Assembly (NCBI RefSeq): GCF_003053565.1
Contig: NZ_QAXS01000027.1
Location: 1-43,326, forward strand
Length of the DNA: 43,326 bases
Reading direction: 5' to 3'
Source of the DNA: Halanaerobium saccharolyticum
GTDB lineage: Bacteria > Bacillota > Halanaerobiia > Halanaerobiales > Halanaerobiaceae
The notes below the pieces were generated by a model. It was not told the DNA's origin. It made no database searches and saw only the letters and a program-made list of their open reading frames with translations. A program made the translations under genes and the position numbers. This document shows, one piece after another, positions 1 to 8,323 of the stretch. How positions within the stretch are numbered: the first letter of the stretch is position 1; each line of letters opens with the position of its first letter.

Positions 1-170
1 ATAGGGGTGTTTTTGTATTTTTTATGACTACTTTTTTGAGCTTCTTCCTATGTTTATCAAGGTTTTATTACTAAAACCTAACGCCGAAAGTTGAGTTATT
101 AATTAAATTAAGTCAATCATTACTGATAAATTTTTGCAAAATAATATAATAAATGTAAGATAAACTACAA
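1..170. other. Left-edge noncoding DNA with a small stem-loop
   Basis: No convincing gene is visible here. A perfect 8-bp stem with a 4-nt loop lies at 60-79 (AGGTTTTA, TTAC, TAAAACCT). It has no T-run on either side, so it does not look like an ordinary terminator. In related genomes priA often follows coaBC; the 170 bases seen here carry no such start. The DNA could be the end of a mobile element or plain intergenic sequence, and the window edge prevents a decision. Confidence 0.3.
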
Positions 171-1355
171 TTATTTTCTTTCTGCATCAGTTATATAATC
201 AAATATTTTATGAGCCAGCTTTTCTTTTTCAAGCAGTGGCAATTTTGTACTTCCTTCTTCACTTAAAATTGTAACCTGATTTTTATCACTGCCAAAAGCT
301 ATATTTTTATTACTGATGTCATTTGCAATAATATAATCTGCCCGCTTTTTTCGTAATTTAGCCTGAGCATTTTCCAGTAAATTTTCACTTTCAGCAGCAA
401 AACCAATTAATAACTGGCTTTTATTTTTCTTTTCCCCCAGTTCTGCAAGGATATCTGTTGTTCTTTCCAGCTCCAGTTTTAAATTACCATTTCCTTTTTT
501 AAGTTTCTGTGCACTGTATTCCTGTGGGCAATAATCTGCTACAGCTGCTGCCATAATTATAATATCTGCTGTTTCGGCTTCCTGAAAAACCGCTTTTTTC
601 ATTTCAGCAGCAGTTTCTACCCGGCTGAGTTCGACCCCCAGAGGAGCCGCAAGTTCTGTCGGACCAGAAATCAATTTCACTTCAGCACCTCTATAGGCTG
701 CAGCCTGAGCTAAAGCATAACCCATTTTACCGCTTGAATGATTTGTTAAAAAGCGGACCGGGTCTATAGATTCTCGGGTAGGCCCAGCTGTAATAAGAAT
801 TTTTTTATTTTTAAGATCCTTTTTGAAAAGTTCTTTTCTCACTTCTTCAACCAGTCTCTCCGGAGCAGGTAAGCGCCCCTTACCTGTATAACCACAGGCC
901 AAATAACCTGCCTCAGGTGTAATAATTTTATAACCTAAGTCCTCTAAAGTCTTCATATTTCTCTGAACTACAGGATTCTCAAACATATGCACATTCATAG
1001 AAGGGGCAATCATAATTGGTGCTTCTGTAGCCAGAATCACTGTAGTCAGCAAATCATCTGCAATCCCGGCTGCTGCTTTGGCAATAAAGTTTGCTGTTGC
1101 AGGTGCAATTAAAAATAGATCAGCTTTATCAGCAAGTCCAATATGTTTTACCTCACTGGTAGTTGTACTGAAGAGCTCACTTTCTACCGGTAGATGTGTT
1201 AAAGAATGAAAAGTAATTGGATTAATAAATTCAGCTGCAGACTCAGTCATGATTGTGTAGACATTGTGATTTAATTTTGTTAAACTGCTTGCAACCTGCA
1301 GTGATTTATAGGCTGCTATTCCTCCGGTCACACCTAAAACAATATTTGCAGACAT
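171..1355 (-). CDS. coaBC: Bifunctional phosphopantothenoylcysteine synthetase/decarboxylase
   Basis: CoaBC carries out two cytosolic steps of coenzyme A synthesis: it joins 4'-phosphopantothenate to cysteine, then decarboxylates the product. The flavoprotein CoaC half (about residues 1-180) shows GVTGGIAAYKS at 8-18, the HIGLA histidine at 71, PATANF at 85-90, APSMN with Asn121, and the flap cysteine in GYLACGYTGKG (Cys154). The CoaB half follows with AGPTRE, TNHSSGKMG and the lysines of the KLKK stretch. At 394 aa it is the normal full length. The ATG has an AGGGG-type ribosome binding site. It is the last gene of remA-gmk-rpoZ-coaBC, 75 bases after rpoZ. No terminator is visible after it. 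Confidence 0.96.
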   Translation of the reverse strand: MSANIVLGVTGGIAAYKSLQVASSLTKLNHNVYTIMTESAAEFINPITFHSLTHLPVESELFSTTTSEVKHIGLADKADLFLIAPATANFIAKAAAGIADDLLTTVILATEAPIMIAPSMNVHMFENPVVQRNMKTLEDLGYKIITPEAGYLACGYTGKGRLPAPERLVEEVRKELFKKDLKNKKILITAGPTRESIDPVRFLTNHSSGKMGYALAQAAAYRGAEVKLISGPTELAAPLGVELSRVETAAEMKKAVFQEAETADIIIMAAAVADYCPQEYSAQKLKKGNGNLKLELERTTDILAELGEKKNKSQLLIGFAAESENLLENAQAKLRKKRADYIIANDISNKNIAFGSDKNQVTILSEEGSTKLPLLEKEKLAHKIFDYITDAERK

Positions 1356-1430
1356 TTTCCTACCCCTTTATATATTAATATTTTCTCGAATTATTCTCAG
1401 CTGTAAACTACCTGCTTATAAACTGCCGAT

Positions 1431-1637
1431 TTAATTCTGATGTCTCTTTTCATAAGTTATTTTATCTTTTTCAATTTCTTCTAAACTTCTAGAAACCAAC
1501 TTATGGCTGCGGTATTCTTCTAATATTTCCTGACCGCTTTCATTAAGATGTCTTGCCCTTTTTGCTGCTAAAATAATAACTGTATATAAACTATCAGCCT
1601 TATCTACCAGCTGTTCTGCAGAGGGTTCAGTAATCAT
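1431..1637 (-). CDS. rpoZ: RNA polymerase omega subunit
   Basis: Omega is the small subunit that helps fold the beta' subunit and keep it in RNA polymerase. The 68-aa product has the usual length and the family core: the N-terminal Ser-x-x-x-Leu-Val-Asp-Lys-x-Asp-Ser-x-Tyr region, then AAKRAR and a charged tail. Its ATG overlaps the gmk stop by 4 bases (ATGA type), which suggests translational coupling. A GGAGAG ribosome binding site lies inside the end of gmk. The gmk-rpoZ-coaBC order is common in Bacillota and supports the call. Confidence 0.93.
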   Translation of the reverse strand: MITEPSAEQLVDKADSLYTVIILAAKRARHLNESGQEILEEYRSHKLVSRSLEEIEKDKITYEKRHQN

Positions 1638-2209
1638 TTTGAATCTCTCCTTTTTTGTTCTTTAATAATAATTTTTTTAATTTCTCTAACCGCATCTGAT
1701 AAACTATCATTAATAACTTCGTAATCATATTTATGTACTTCTTTTAATTCCTGTCTAGCATTTTTCAAGCGTAAATTTTTACTTTTGTCACTCTCTGATC
1801 CTCTTTTATCCAGTCTGTTTTCCAATTCTTCCAGAGAAGGTGGGACCAGAAAAATATAAATAGCTTCCGGATATTTTTCCCGAACCTGCTTTGCACCCTG
1901 AGTATCAATTTCCAGAATTATGTCTTCTCCCTCATCTAATTTCTGATCAACAAACTTTTTTGGAGTCCCATAATAATGACCGTGAACTACTGCACTTTCA
2001 ATAAAACCATCTTCTGCCTCAATTTCCTTAAATTCTGCTTCTGAAATAAAGAAATAATCCTCTCCCTCAACTTCACCTTCGCGCCTTTCTCTGGTGGTTG
2101 CAGAAACAGAATAGGAAACTCCTTCAAAATTTTTAAATAGCTTATCCAGTACAGTATTTTTCCCCACACCTGATGGCCCGGATAATACAAATAATATACC
2201 CTTTGACAT
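1634..2209 (-). CDS. gmk: Guanylate kinase
   Basis: Gmk phosphorylates GMP (and dGMP) with ATP to give GDP, feeding GTP pools in the cytosol. The 191-aa protein starts with the P-loop GPSGVGKNT at about 9-17; Bacillus-type enzymes usually read GKGT here, so the Asn is a mild variation. The GMP-binding region follows, with SATTRERREGEVEGEDYFF and the later EIDTQGA motif. RDSK-type basic residues close the chain. The ATG is preceded by GGAGGT at good spacing. It lies 17 bases after remA and overlaps rpoZ, so the genes are very likely one transcript from the promoter at 2531-2559. Confidence 0.96.
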   Translation of the reverse strand: MSKGILFVLSGPSGVGKNTVLDKLFKNFEGVSYSVSATTRERREGEVEGEDYFFISEAEFKEIEAEDGFIESAVVHGHYYGTPKKFVDQKLDEGEDIILEIDTQGAKQVREKYPEAIYIFLVPPSLEELENRLDKRGSESDKSKNLRLKNARQELKEVHKYDYEVINDSLSDAVREIKKIIIKEQKRRDSK

Positions 2210-2226
2210 GAAATTATACCTCCACT

Positions 2227-2472
2227 TTATTTTTCGTCTTCTAAACGGTGTGAGACGGTTTCTGGCTGAATTGCAGACAGTACAACATGATCACTATCTG
2301 TAATAATAACCGCTCTTGTACGACGTCCATAGGTAGCATCAATTAGCATTCCTCTTTCGCGTGCTTCCTGAATAATTCTTTTTATAGGTGCTGATTCTGG
2401 ACTGACTACTGCAATCACCCTGTTTGCTGCAATAATATTACCAAAACCAATATTAATCAAATTAACATCCAT
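2227..2472 (-). CDS. remA: RemA-family regulator (DUF370)
   Basis: RemA is a small DNA-binding protein that, in Bacillus, activates biofilm matrix and osmoprotectant genes; in other Bacillota its targets are mostly unknown. The 81-aa product matches the family from end to end: the NIGFGN start, the SPESAPIKR stretch, and the [16 protein letters not shown] core. The ATG follows a strong GGGAGGT ribosome binding site. It is the first gene of remA-gmk-rpoZ-coaBC and sits 59 bases from a well-formed promoter. The family call is firm; the role in this organism is inferred, and a link to salt stress would be speculation. Confidence 0.92.
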   Translation of the reverse strand: MDVNLINIGFGNIIAANRVIAVVSPESAPIKRIIQEARERGMLIDATYGRRTRAVIITDSDHVVLSAIQPETVSHRLEDEK

Positions 2473-2530
2473 TATTTCTACCTCCCAAAATCTTATTTAT
2501 CTAAAATAACTTCGCTCCTTATCTTTATTA

Positions 2531-2559
2531 ATGATACCACAGCATTACTTTTTTGACAA
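2531..2559 (-). promoter_or_regulatory. Sigma-A-type promoter for remA-gmk-rpoZ-coaBC
   Basis: On the minus strand, TTGTCA (2554-2559) and TATCAT (2531-2536) are separated by exactly 17 bases. Each hexamer differs from consensus at one position. It points at remA and is back to back with the rqcH promoter. Confidence 0.7.
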
Positions 2560-2600
2560 GGGTTGAGCTCAGTCTCGTTAACAAACAGATGTTTATTTGA

Positions 2601-2629
2601 TTGACTCTAAGCTTAGTTTCTTTTATACT
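2601..2629 (+). promoter_or_regulatory. Sigma-A-type promoter for rqcH
   Basis: TTGACT (2601-2606) and TATACT (2624-2629) are 17 bases apart and end 33 bases before the rqcH ATG. The site is divergent from the remA promoter, with 41 bases between the two -35 boxes. Confidence 0.75.
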
Positions 2630-2662
2630 TAAAGAAATATATTAAAGAATGGAGTGATCTGA

Positions 2663-4414
2663 ATGGCCTTTGATGGTATTATGTTATCTGCACTTAAAGA
2701 TAATCTAAAAGAAAAAATTATCGGTGCTCGAATTGAAAAGGCTTATCAAATAGATAAAAAATACTTAATTATTCGCTTAAGAAACAATAATCAGAACCTG
2801 GAACTGTTAATTTCTACCGATCCCCAGGGAGCCAGAATTAATTTAACTGAATTAGATTTTGATTTCCCCTCCTATCCGCCTGATTTCTGCATGATGCTCC
2901 GAAAATATTTAAAAAATTCCTATATTCAGGATATAGTCCAGCCTGAATTTGAAAGAATGGTTAGAATAGACATTGAAAAAAGAGGAAAAAAGTTTTCGCT
3001 AATTGCTGAATTAATGGGTAAATACAGCAATGTAATTCTCTTAGATGATAATGAGATGGTTTTAGATGCTATGAAGAGAATTACCGAAAAACAGAATTCA
3101 GAGCGTCAGCTCTATCCGGGAATTAATTATCAAAAGCCACCGGCACAGGATAAATTAAACCCGCTTAAGCTTGAAAACAGAGAAGAATTTAGACAGGTAA
3201 TTGAAGAGGACTTTTCTCAGGCTGCTTTCCGAGCAGTAATGTATAATTTTAGAGGGATCGGCCCCTATTCGGCCCGCGAAATTGTCTTTAGAGCCGGCAT
3301 AGACCCAGCCGAAAATTATAATAATTTAACTGATTCTGAAAAAAATAAAATTGCTGAGTCAATGATAAAACTTTTTTCTCAATTTAAAAAAGGGAAGTAT
3401 AAACCGATAATTGCAACCGAAGCGGGAGAAGTTGATTATATTTCTGCTTTTATTCTACAGCACAGAAATCCCGAAAAAATAGAAGAATTTGATGACCTTG
3501 ACCGGATGATGGATTATTATTTTAAAGAATTTTTAAAAGACAGGGAACTAAATCGAAACATTAGAGAATTAAACAAAGTAGTTAATACCTATTTAAATAA
3601 AAATCTAAAAAAACAAAAAAAATTAAGAAAACAGCTTGAAGAAAGTAAAGACGCCGAAAAATATAAAAAAATGGGAGAACTTATTACGGCAAATATTTAT
3701 CAGATAGAGCGTGGTGATAAAAAAGCTGTAGTTAAAGACTATTACAGTGAAAAGCAGGAGGAAATTGAAATCAAGCTCGACCCTTCTAAATCTCCTTCTG
3801 ATAATGCCCAAAAATATTTTAAAAAATATAATAAATTGAAAAAAAGTGTAAAACATTTAAAAAGAGAAATTGCAAAACTCAGACATGAGGAAAAATATTT
3901 AAAACAGGTCAGTATGAATATTGAGCAGGCTGAAACTTTAGATGATTTAGAAGAAATCAAGGAAGAATTAAAAGAAGAAAATTATATAAAAAAACAGCAG
4001 CATAACAGAAAAAATAAAGGCAGCAAAAAACTGCCGCCCCGCAAATTCATCTCCAGTGACGGCTATCAGATCCTGGTGGGGAGAAATAACAAACAGAATG
4101 ACAGGTTAACCAAAAAAATTGCCAATGATGGTGATATCTGGCTGCACACCAAAGTTATTGCAGGTTCGCATGTAATAATCAAGAGAGATACCGAAAAAGA
4201 TATTCCTGATAATACTCTTAGTGAAGCAGCAGCAATTGCAGCTTATTTCAGTAAGGCAAGAGAATCAACAAATGTTCCTATAGATTATACACCCGTAGAA
4301 AATGTTAACAAACCAAAAGGAGCAAAACCGGGACTTGTCTATTATGAAAAATACCAGACTATCTATATCGATCCAGCTGACAGAGAATTATTAAAAAAAT
4401 TAGCAGCAGATTAA
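2663..4414 (+). CDS. rqcH: RqcH/NFACT-family ribosome quality control factor
   Basis: RqcH homologues bind stalled 50S subunits carrying peptidyl-tRNA and recruit tRNA-Ala to add alanine tails that mark the chain for degradation. Older annotations call them fibronectin-binding proteins. The 583-aa product has NFACT-N at the start (MAFDGIMLSAL), a helix-hairpin-helix region near YNFRGIGPYSAREI, a long charged coiled coil (about 300-445) and the NFACT-R domain. That domain shows SSDGYQILVGRNNKQND, DIWLHTK and GSHV. The family's Asp-Arg pair (D97/R98 in Bacillus) appears here as Glu97-Arg98. The ATG has a GGAG site. The gene is divergent from remA and overlaps the end of the Lnt-like gene by 4 bases, tail to tail. 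Confidence 0.93.
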   Translation: MAFDGIMLSALKDNLKEKIIGARIEKAYQIDKKYLIIRLRNNNQNLELLISTDPQGARINLTELDFDFPSYPPDFCMMLRKYLKNSYIQDIVQPEFERMVRIDIEKRGKKFSLIAELMGKYSNVILLDDNEMVLDAMKRITEKQNSERQLYPGINYQKPPAQDKLNPLKLENREEFRQVIEEDFSQAAFRAVMYNFRGIGPYSAREIVFRAGIDPAENYNNLTDSEKNKIAESMIKLFSQFKKGKYKPIIATEAGEVDYISAFILQHRNPEKIEEFDDLDRMMDYYFKEFLKDRELNRNIRELNKVVNTYLNKNLKKQKKLRKQLEESKDAEKYKKMGELITANIYQIERGDKKAVVKDYYSEKQEEIEIKLDPSKSPSDNAQKYFKKYNKLKKSVKHLKREIAKLRHEEKYLKQVSMNIEQAETLDDLEEIKEELKEENYIKKQQHNRKNKGSKKLPPRKFISSDGYQILVGRNNKQNDRLTKKIANDGDIWLHTKVIAGSHVIIKRDTEKDIPDNTLSEAAAIAAYFSKARESTNVPIDYTPVENVNKPKGAKPGLVYYEKYQTIYIDPADRELLKKLAAD

Positions 4415-5916
4415 TTTCTGCTGCTCCATTTATTCTTAATTAAAATAATCAGCTTAATGATAACAACTAAGCTAAAGATGGCTGTCAATATTATAATTAT
4501 CCGCAGTGGATATTTTTGATAATAAGCCTGTCCTTTATTTAAAGTTAAATTTACTGTCTGACTTGAATTAACCAGCCTGCTTTTAAAAGCTGTTTTTCCT
4601 TTTTCGGTTATATAACCACTAAAGCCACCTCTGACCACTCTAATTAAGTCAGTGCTGCTTTCTGAAGCTCTAAAAACTGCAGCAGCAAAGCTCAGATTAT
4701 TATAAACCCTGGATTTAAAGTCTCCCTCTGCAGCTGAATGGACAATCAAATTTCTATCCTCAGCCCTATTCTGCTTTCTGTCTACCAGCGGTATAAAAAT
4801 TTCTTCTGCAAAAAGATTAAGATAGGCCAGATCATTTATATTTACTTCAGCAGTTGAAGCTGTTTTTTTGGCTGAGCCTGGATTAAAGTTTAAGTAATCA
4901 GACATCAATCCAGTTACTTCTTCCAAAAAAGGAAAGTTCATTTCTGTCATGATATTACCCTGTTTATTACTCCTTTGAATAACTTCCATTTCTTTTGATA
5001 AGAGAAACAGAGAATTATATACCTCGGATTTATAATTTTTATTTTCAGCAGCTGCTGCACCAAGCTGCAGATATGAAGCTGCTAAATTATTCTCTAATTT
5101 TGCAAAGAGCTGATCTCTGTAATAATTGTTTCTGATCAAATCAAAGCTGAGGCTCTTCTCCGGTGTAAAAATTATTTCATTTTCATTATTTTTAATCAGA
5201 TTCGTTAAATTGGCAATTTCCTTTTCGATTTTTTCGAAATTATTATCAGCTGCAGCGGGCTCAGCTACCAGTAGATCAACTGACTCACTAACCACTTCTT
5301 CCTTAAAATTTATCTTTGCAAAAAAAGGAATTAATGCTAACAAAAGAAATATAAAGAGCAGCGGTATCAGCTTTTTCCAGTCCGGATCCAGATAAATTTT
5401 AACCAGATAAGAAGCGATTAAAACTGCAATAAATGAAACAAGGAAAATTCCGCCATAACCTGCGTACTGAACAATTAAAGAAAAATCACTCTGAGTATAG
5501 GCGAAATAATTAAAGGGATTAAAATTAAAAAATTCAAAACGCAGATACTCTAAAACACTCCAGCTTAAAGCAGCAATGATTGGGCTGTAAGAATATTTGG
5601 GCTGCAAAAATTTATTAATAATAACCCAAAAAACAAGCGGAAGTGCTGATATTAAAAAATAAATAAATAAAATAAATAAGTTAAAAGAAAATGGCATTTT
5701 TAAAGCAAAATTTAGCGGCTGATAAAGCCAGTGAAGTGTAAACACAGAATTCAAAAAACCAACGAGCAGGGCAATTATCAAAGAATGACTGTAATCATGT
5801 TCTCTGACAAGATAAATCAGGGGAATAAAAGCAAACCAGCTTAAAAAAAACAAAGCCGGAAAATAATAGGGTGCTGTAAATAATAAAGATGATAAAATAA
5901 TTAAAATAAATTCCAT
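4411..5916 (-). CDS. lnt: Apolipoprotein N-acyltransferase-like membrane protein lacking the catalytic Cys
   Basis: Lnt adds the third acyl chain to bacterial lipoproteins, using a membrane-embedded nitrilase-type domain with a Glu-Lys-Cys triad. This 501-aa protein has the right layout: several membrane helices in residues 1-200, a nitrilase-like domain (about 210-450) and a final helix (about 472-494). Glu253 (FTPEKSL) and Lys318 (RSNKQG) fit two triad positions. Where the family has ICYE before IF, this protein has LFAEE, so Phe369 replaces the cysteine and Ala370 the tyrosine. The whole protein has no cysteine at all. The reading frame is intact, so it is not a recent wreck. It may be inactive, regulatory, or use other chemistry. 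The ATG has a GGAGG site. It follows the EF-G-like gene's terminator. Confidence 0.75.
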   Translation of the reverse strand: MEFILIILSSLLFTAPYYFPALFFLSWFAFIPLIYLVREHDYSHSLIIALLVGFLNSVFTLHWLYQPLNFALKMPFSFNLFILFIYFLISALPLVFWVIINKFLQPKYSYSPIIAALSWSVLEYLRFEFFNFNPFNYFAYTQSDFSLIVQYAGYGGIFLVSFIAVLIASYLVKIYLDPDWKKLIPLLFIFLLLALIPFFAKINFKEEVVSESVDLLVAEPAAADNNFEKIEKEIANLTNLIKNNENEIIFTPEKSLSFDLIRNNYYRDQLFAKLENNLAASYLQLGAAAAENKNYKSEVYNSLFLLSKEMEVIQRSNKQGNIMTEMNFPFLEEVTGLMSDYLNFNPGSAKKTASTAEVNINDLAYLNLFAEEIFIPLVDRKQNRAEDRNLIVHSAAEGDFKSRVYNNLSFAAAVFRASESSTDLIRVVRGGFSGYITEKGKTAFKSRLVNSSQTVNLTLNKGQAYYQKYPLRIIIILTAIFSLVVIIKLIILIKNKWSSRN

Positions 5917-5954
5917 ATTTCTGCCTCCAGAAATTATTATATACTATAAACTAG

Positions 5955-5980
5955 AAAAAGGCCAGCTGTAATAGCTGGCC
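5955..5980 (-). terminator. Rho-independent terminator after the EF-G-like gene
   Basis: A perfect 8-bp stem (GGCCAGCT with AGCTGGCC, arms 5960-5967 and 5973-5980) with a 5-nt loop is followed on the minus strand by TTTTT. It lies 20 bases after the stop of the EF-G-like gene and before the lnt-like gene, so it separates the two. Confidence 0.85.
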
Positions 5981-5999
5981 TCATTAATTTCTTAAAAAT

Positions 6000-8072
6000 T
6001 TAGGACTTTTCTCTATTAACCTGCTCAATTATTTTATCACTGATATCTCCAGGAACTTTATCATAATGGGAGAATTCCATATCAAAAGAACCATAACCAC
6101 CAGTAATTGACTTTAACTCTACAGCATAGTTAAACATTTCTGCCTGAGGTACCTTTGCTTTAATAATCTGAACTCCATCCTGAGGATCCATTCCTTCAAT
6201 TCTACCTCGCCTTGAATTAAAATCTCCCATGATGTCTCCCATAAAATCCTGAGGCACTGTAACTTTTACAGTCATTATTGGCTCCAAAAGAACAGATCTC
6301 GCCTGAGCTAAAGCCTTTCGAAAGGCTTTAGAAGCTGCAATTTTAAAAGCCATTTCTGAAGAGTCAACATCATGATAGGAGCCATCATATAAAACAACTT
6401 TAAAATCAACTACTGGATAACCTGCGAGAGCTCCATCGTCTTTAGCTTCTACAATTCCTTTTTCAACGGCAGGTATATACTGTCCAGGAATTGCTCCACC
6501 AAAGATTTCTTCTTCAAATTCAAAACCTCTGCCTCGAGGTAGTGGCTCAACCCGCATTAGAACATGTCCGTACTGGCCGCGGCCACCGGACTGCTTTTTG
6601 TATTTTTCTTCAACATCAGCTTTTTTCTGAATGGTTTCCTGATAAGCCACCTTAGGCTCCTGAGTTGTAAAATCAACATCATATTTGCGCTGGCACTCTT
6701 CCTTGATCATAATAAAGTGAATGGTACCCATTCCATCACAAATTAATTCTTTTGTTACTTTATTATAATTAACTTTAAAAGTAGGATCTGAATCACTGTA
6801 GCGCTGTAAAGCAGAAGCCATTTTTTCTTCATCAATACCATCTACTGGATAAGCGGCCCGGCTGTACATTGGTTTTGGAAACTCCAGCTCATGATAATAA
6901 ACATCTGTTTCAGGATCTCGCATAGTGTAAGAGGTTACCAGTTCATCTAATTTGGCAACAGCTCCAATCTCACCTGCAGTCAGATCATCTACATTATCCT
7001 GATCTTTACCATCAAGCTTATAAAGTTTGGTTACTTTAATTTCCTGATCAATATTTGGAATATAAATCATATCGTCACGTTCTAATTTACCGGAAAAAAT
7101 TCTAAAGATCGATAATTTACCGATATAGGGATCAACCATTGTTTTACAGACCTGAGCACTAAATTTGCTCTCTGGCTCAGGAGCTAGAGCCTCTCCTGAT
7201 TTAACCAGATGATCAGAATGAACCTCTGCTGCTGAAGGAAAGATTTTTGTTAAATCATCCAGGAATTTTGCCACCCCACAGTTTTCTATGGCTGAACCTG
7301 CAAACACCGGAACTAACTCCTCACTGGCAACTTCTTCTTCAAATGCTTTTGTTAATTCCTTGATAGTAATTTTTTCCCCATCGAGATATTTAATCATCAG
7401 ATCTTCTTTTAATTCAACTATCTCTTCAGTGAGCTTTAGTTCATAGTCTTCAACTCTTTCCCGTTCTGACTCGGGAACTGGAAAAGCTTTTGGCTTCCCA
7501 TCAACATTTTTATAAAGTTTTTCATCTAATAAATCAATTATCCCTTCAAACTTACCATCTTCATAATAAGGAATAGTAACAATCGCAAAACTATCATCAT
7601 ATGTAGAGCGAAGTTCTTCTACAACTCGATCAAATTCAGCATCTTCCTTATCTACTTTATTAATAAATACAGCCTTTGCCAGGTCGTTTTTTTCAGCTAG
7701 TTCCCAGACATAACCTGTATTAACCTCAATACCGGCCGCAGCATCTACCAAAAGAACTGCACTTTCTACCATTCTCAGGGCACTGATAACCTCACTGCGG
7801 AAGTCTGCATATCCGGGTGTATCAATAAAATGAAATAATTTATTATGCCATTCAAAATTAAAATAACTGTTGTGAACCGAATGTTTGTGTTCTTTTTCAA
7901 CTGCACTAAAGTCGGAATGAGAATTTCCTTTATCAACACTGCCGGGTTCATCAATTACACCTGCATTGTAGAGCAGCATTTCAGACAGTGTTGATTTACC
8001 CGCACCTCCATGTGATATAAAGCAAAAGTTTCTAATGTCTTTACTAGTAATTTTACTCAACTTTTCCACCAA
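6000..8072 (-). CDS. EF-G-like translational GTPase (FusA2 type)
   Basis: This belongs to the second EF-G family, paralogues of translocase EF-G whose precise role is poorly known. The 690-aa protein has all EF-G domains. G1 is HGGAGKST (about 21-28), G3 is DTPGYADF (about 84-91), G4 is NKVD (about 138-141) and G5 is near GSAIENCG. Domain IV follows, with SGGRGQYGHV and GSYHDVDSSEMAF. G1 and the switch region (EKEHKHSVHNS) differ from classical EF-G, and no rpsL, rpsG or tuf lies nearby, so it is not the main translocase. The frame opens with TTG at 8070-8072. GTG at 8067-8069 and TTG at 8058-8060 (after GGTGG) are alternatives, and the last fits family length best. A terminator follows it. 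Confidence 0.88.
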   Translation of the reverse strand: MVEKLSKITSKDIRNFCFISHGGAGKSTLSEMLLYNAGVIDEPGSVDKGNSHSDFSAVEKEHKHSVHNSYFNFEWHNKLFHFIDTPGYADFRSEVISALRMVESAVLLVDAAAGIEVNTGYVWELAEKNDLAKAVFINKVDKEDAEFDRVVEELRSTYDDSFAIVTIPYYEDGKFEGIIDLLDEKLYKNVDGKPKAFPVPESERERVEDYELKLTEEIVELKEDLMIKYLDGEKITIKELTKAFEEEVASEELVPVFAGSAIENCGVAKFLDDLTKIFPSAAEVHSDHLVKSGEALAPEPESKFSAQVCKTMVDPYIGKLSIFRIFSGKLERDDMIYIPNIDQEIKVTKLYKLDGKDQDNVDDLTAGEIGAVAKLDELVTSYTMRDPETDVYYHELEFPKPMYSRAAYPVDGIDEEKMASALQRYSDSDPTFKVNYNKVTKELICDGMGTIHFIMIKEECQRKYDVDFTTQEPKVAYQETIQKKADVEEKYKKQSGGRGQYGHVLMRVEPLPRGRGFEFEEEIFGGAIPGQYIPAVEKGIVEAKDDGALAGYPVVDFKVVLYDGSYHDVDSSEMAFKIAASKAFRKALAQARSVLLEPIMTVKVTVPQDFMGDIMGDFNSRRGRIEGMDPQDGVQIIKAKVPQAEMFNYAVELKSITGGYGSFDMEFSHYDKVPGDISDKIIEQVNREKS

Positions 8073-8212
8073 CCTTTCATTTTATTAATGTTTATTGAAT
8101 TTGATGTCAGGATAATTGGTTTAAATATTCTGACATTATACTTTAAAATTTTTTCTGTATTTTATTACTTCTACAATAGTTATTTAAATTCCTTTAATTT
8201 TTTGAATATTAT

Positions 8213-8300
8213 TTTAAAAAAATTAATCTACTCTTGCTTAATCGAACTTAATCGAATCTGCAGGCAAAATCATACAGAAATTAAGAGTAGATTAATTTTT
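8213..8300 (-). terminator. Long inverted repeat, possible terminator of the flavodiiron gene
   Basis: An 18-bp perfect inverted repeat has arms at 8218-8235 and 8283-8300, separated by 47 bases. On the minus strand the distal arm ends in a run of T, so it could end the flavodiiron transcript 24 bases past its stop. The loop contains the 10-mer CTTAATCGAA twice in tandem (8237-8256). The loop is large for a simple terminator, so a small degenerate mobile element is the alternative. Confidence 0.5.
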
Positions 8301-8323
8301 AATTTAACAATTCAAATCGATAA

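Noticed and set aside
2663-4414. rqcH product as a surface fibronectin-binding adhesin
   Set aside because: It has no signal peptide or anchor and carries the NFACT domains of ribosome quality control.
5126-5395. Plus-strand frame of 89 codons inside the lnt-like gene
   Set aside because: It is antisense to a longer frame with clear family structure and has no binding site.
6000-8072. EF-G-like gene as a TetM-type tetracycline resistance protein
   Set aside because: Motifs fit the FusA2-like EF-G group better, and there is no resistance-gene context or mobile flank.
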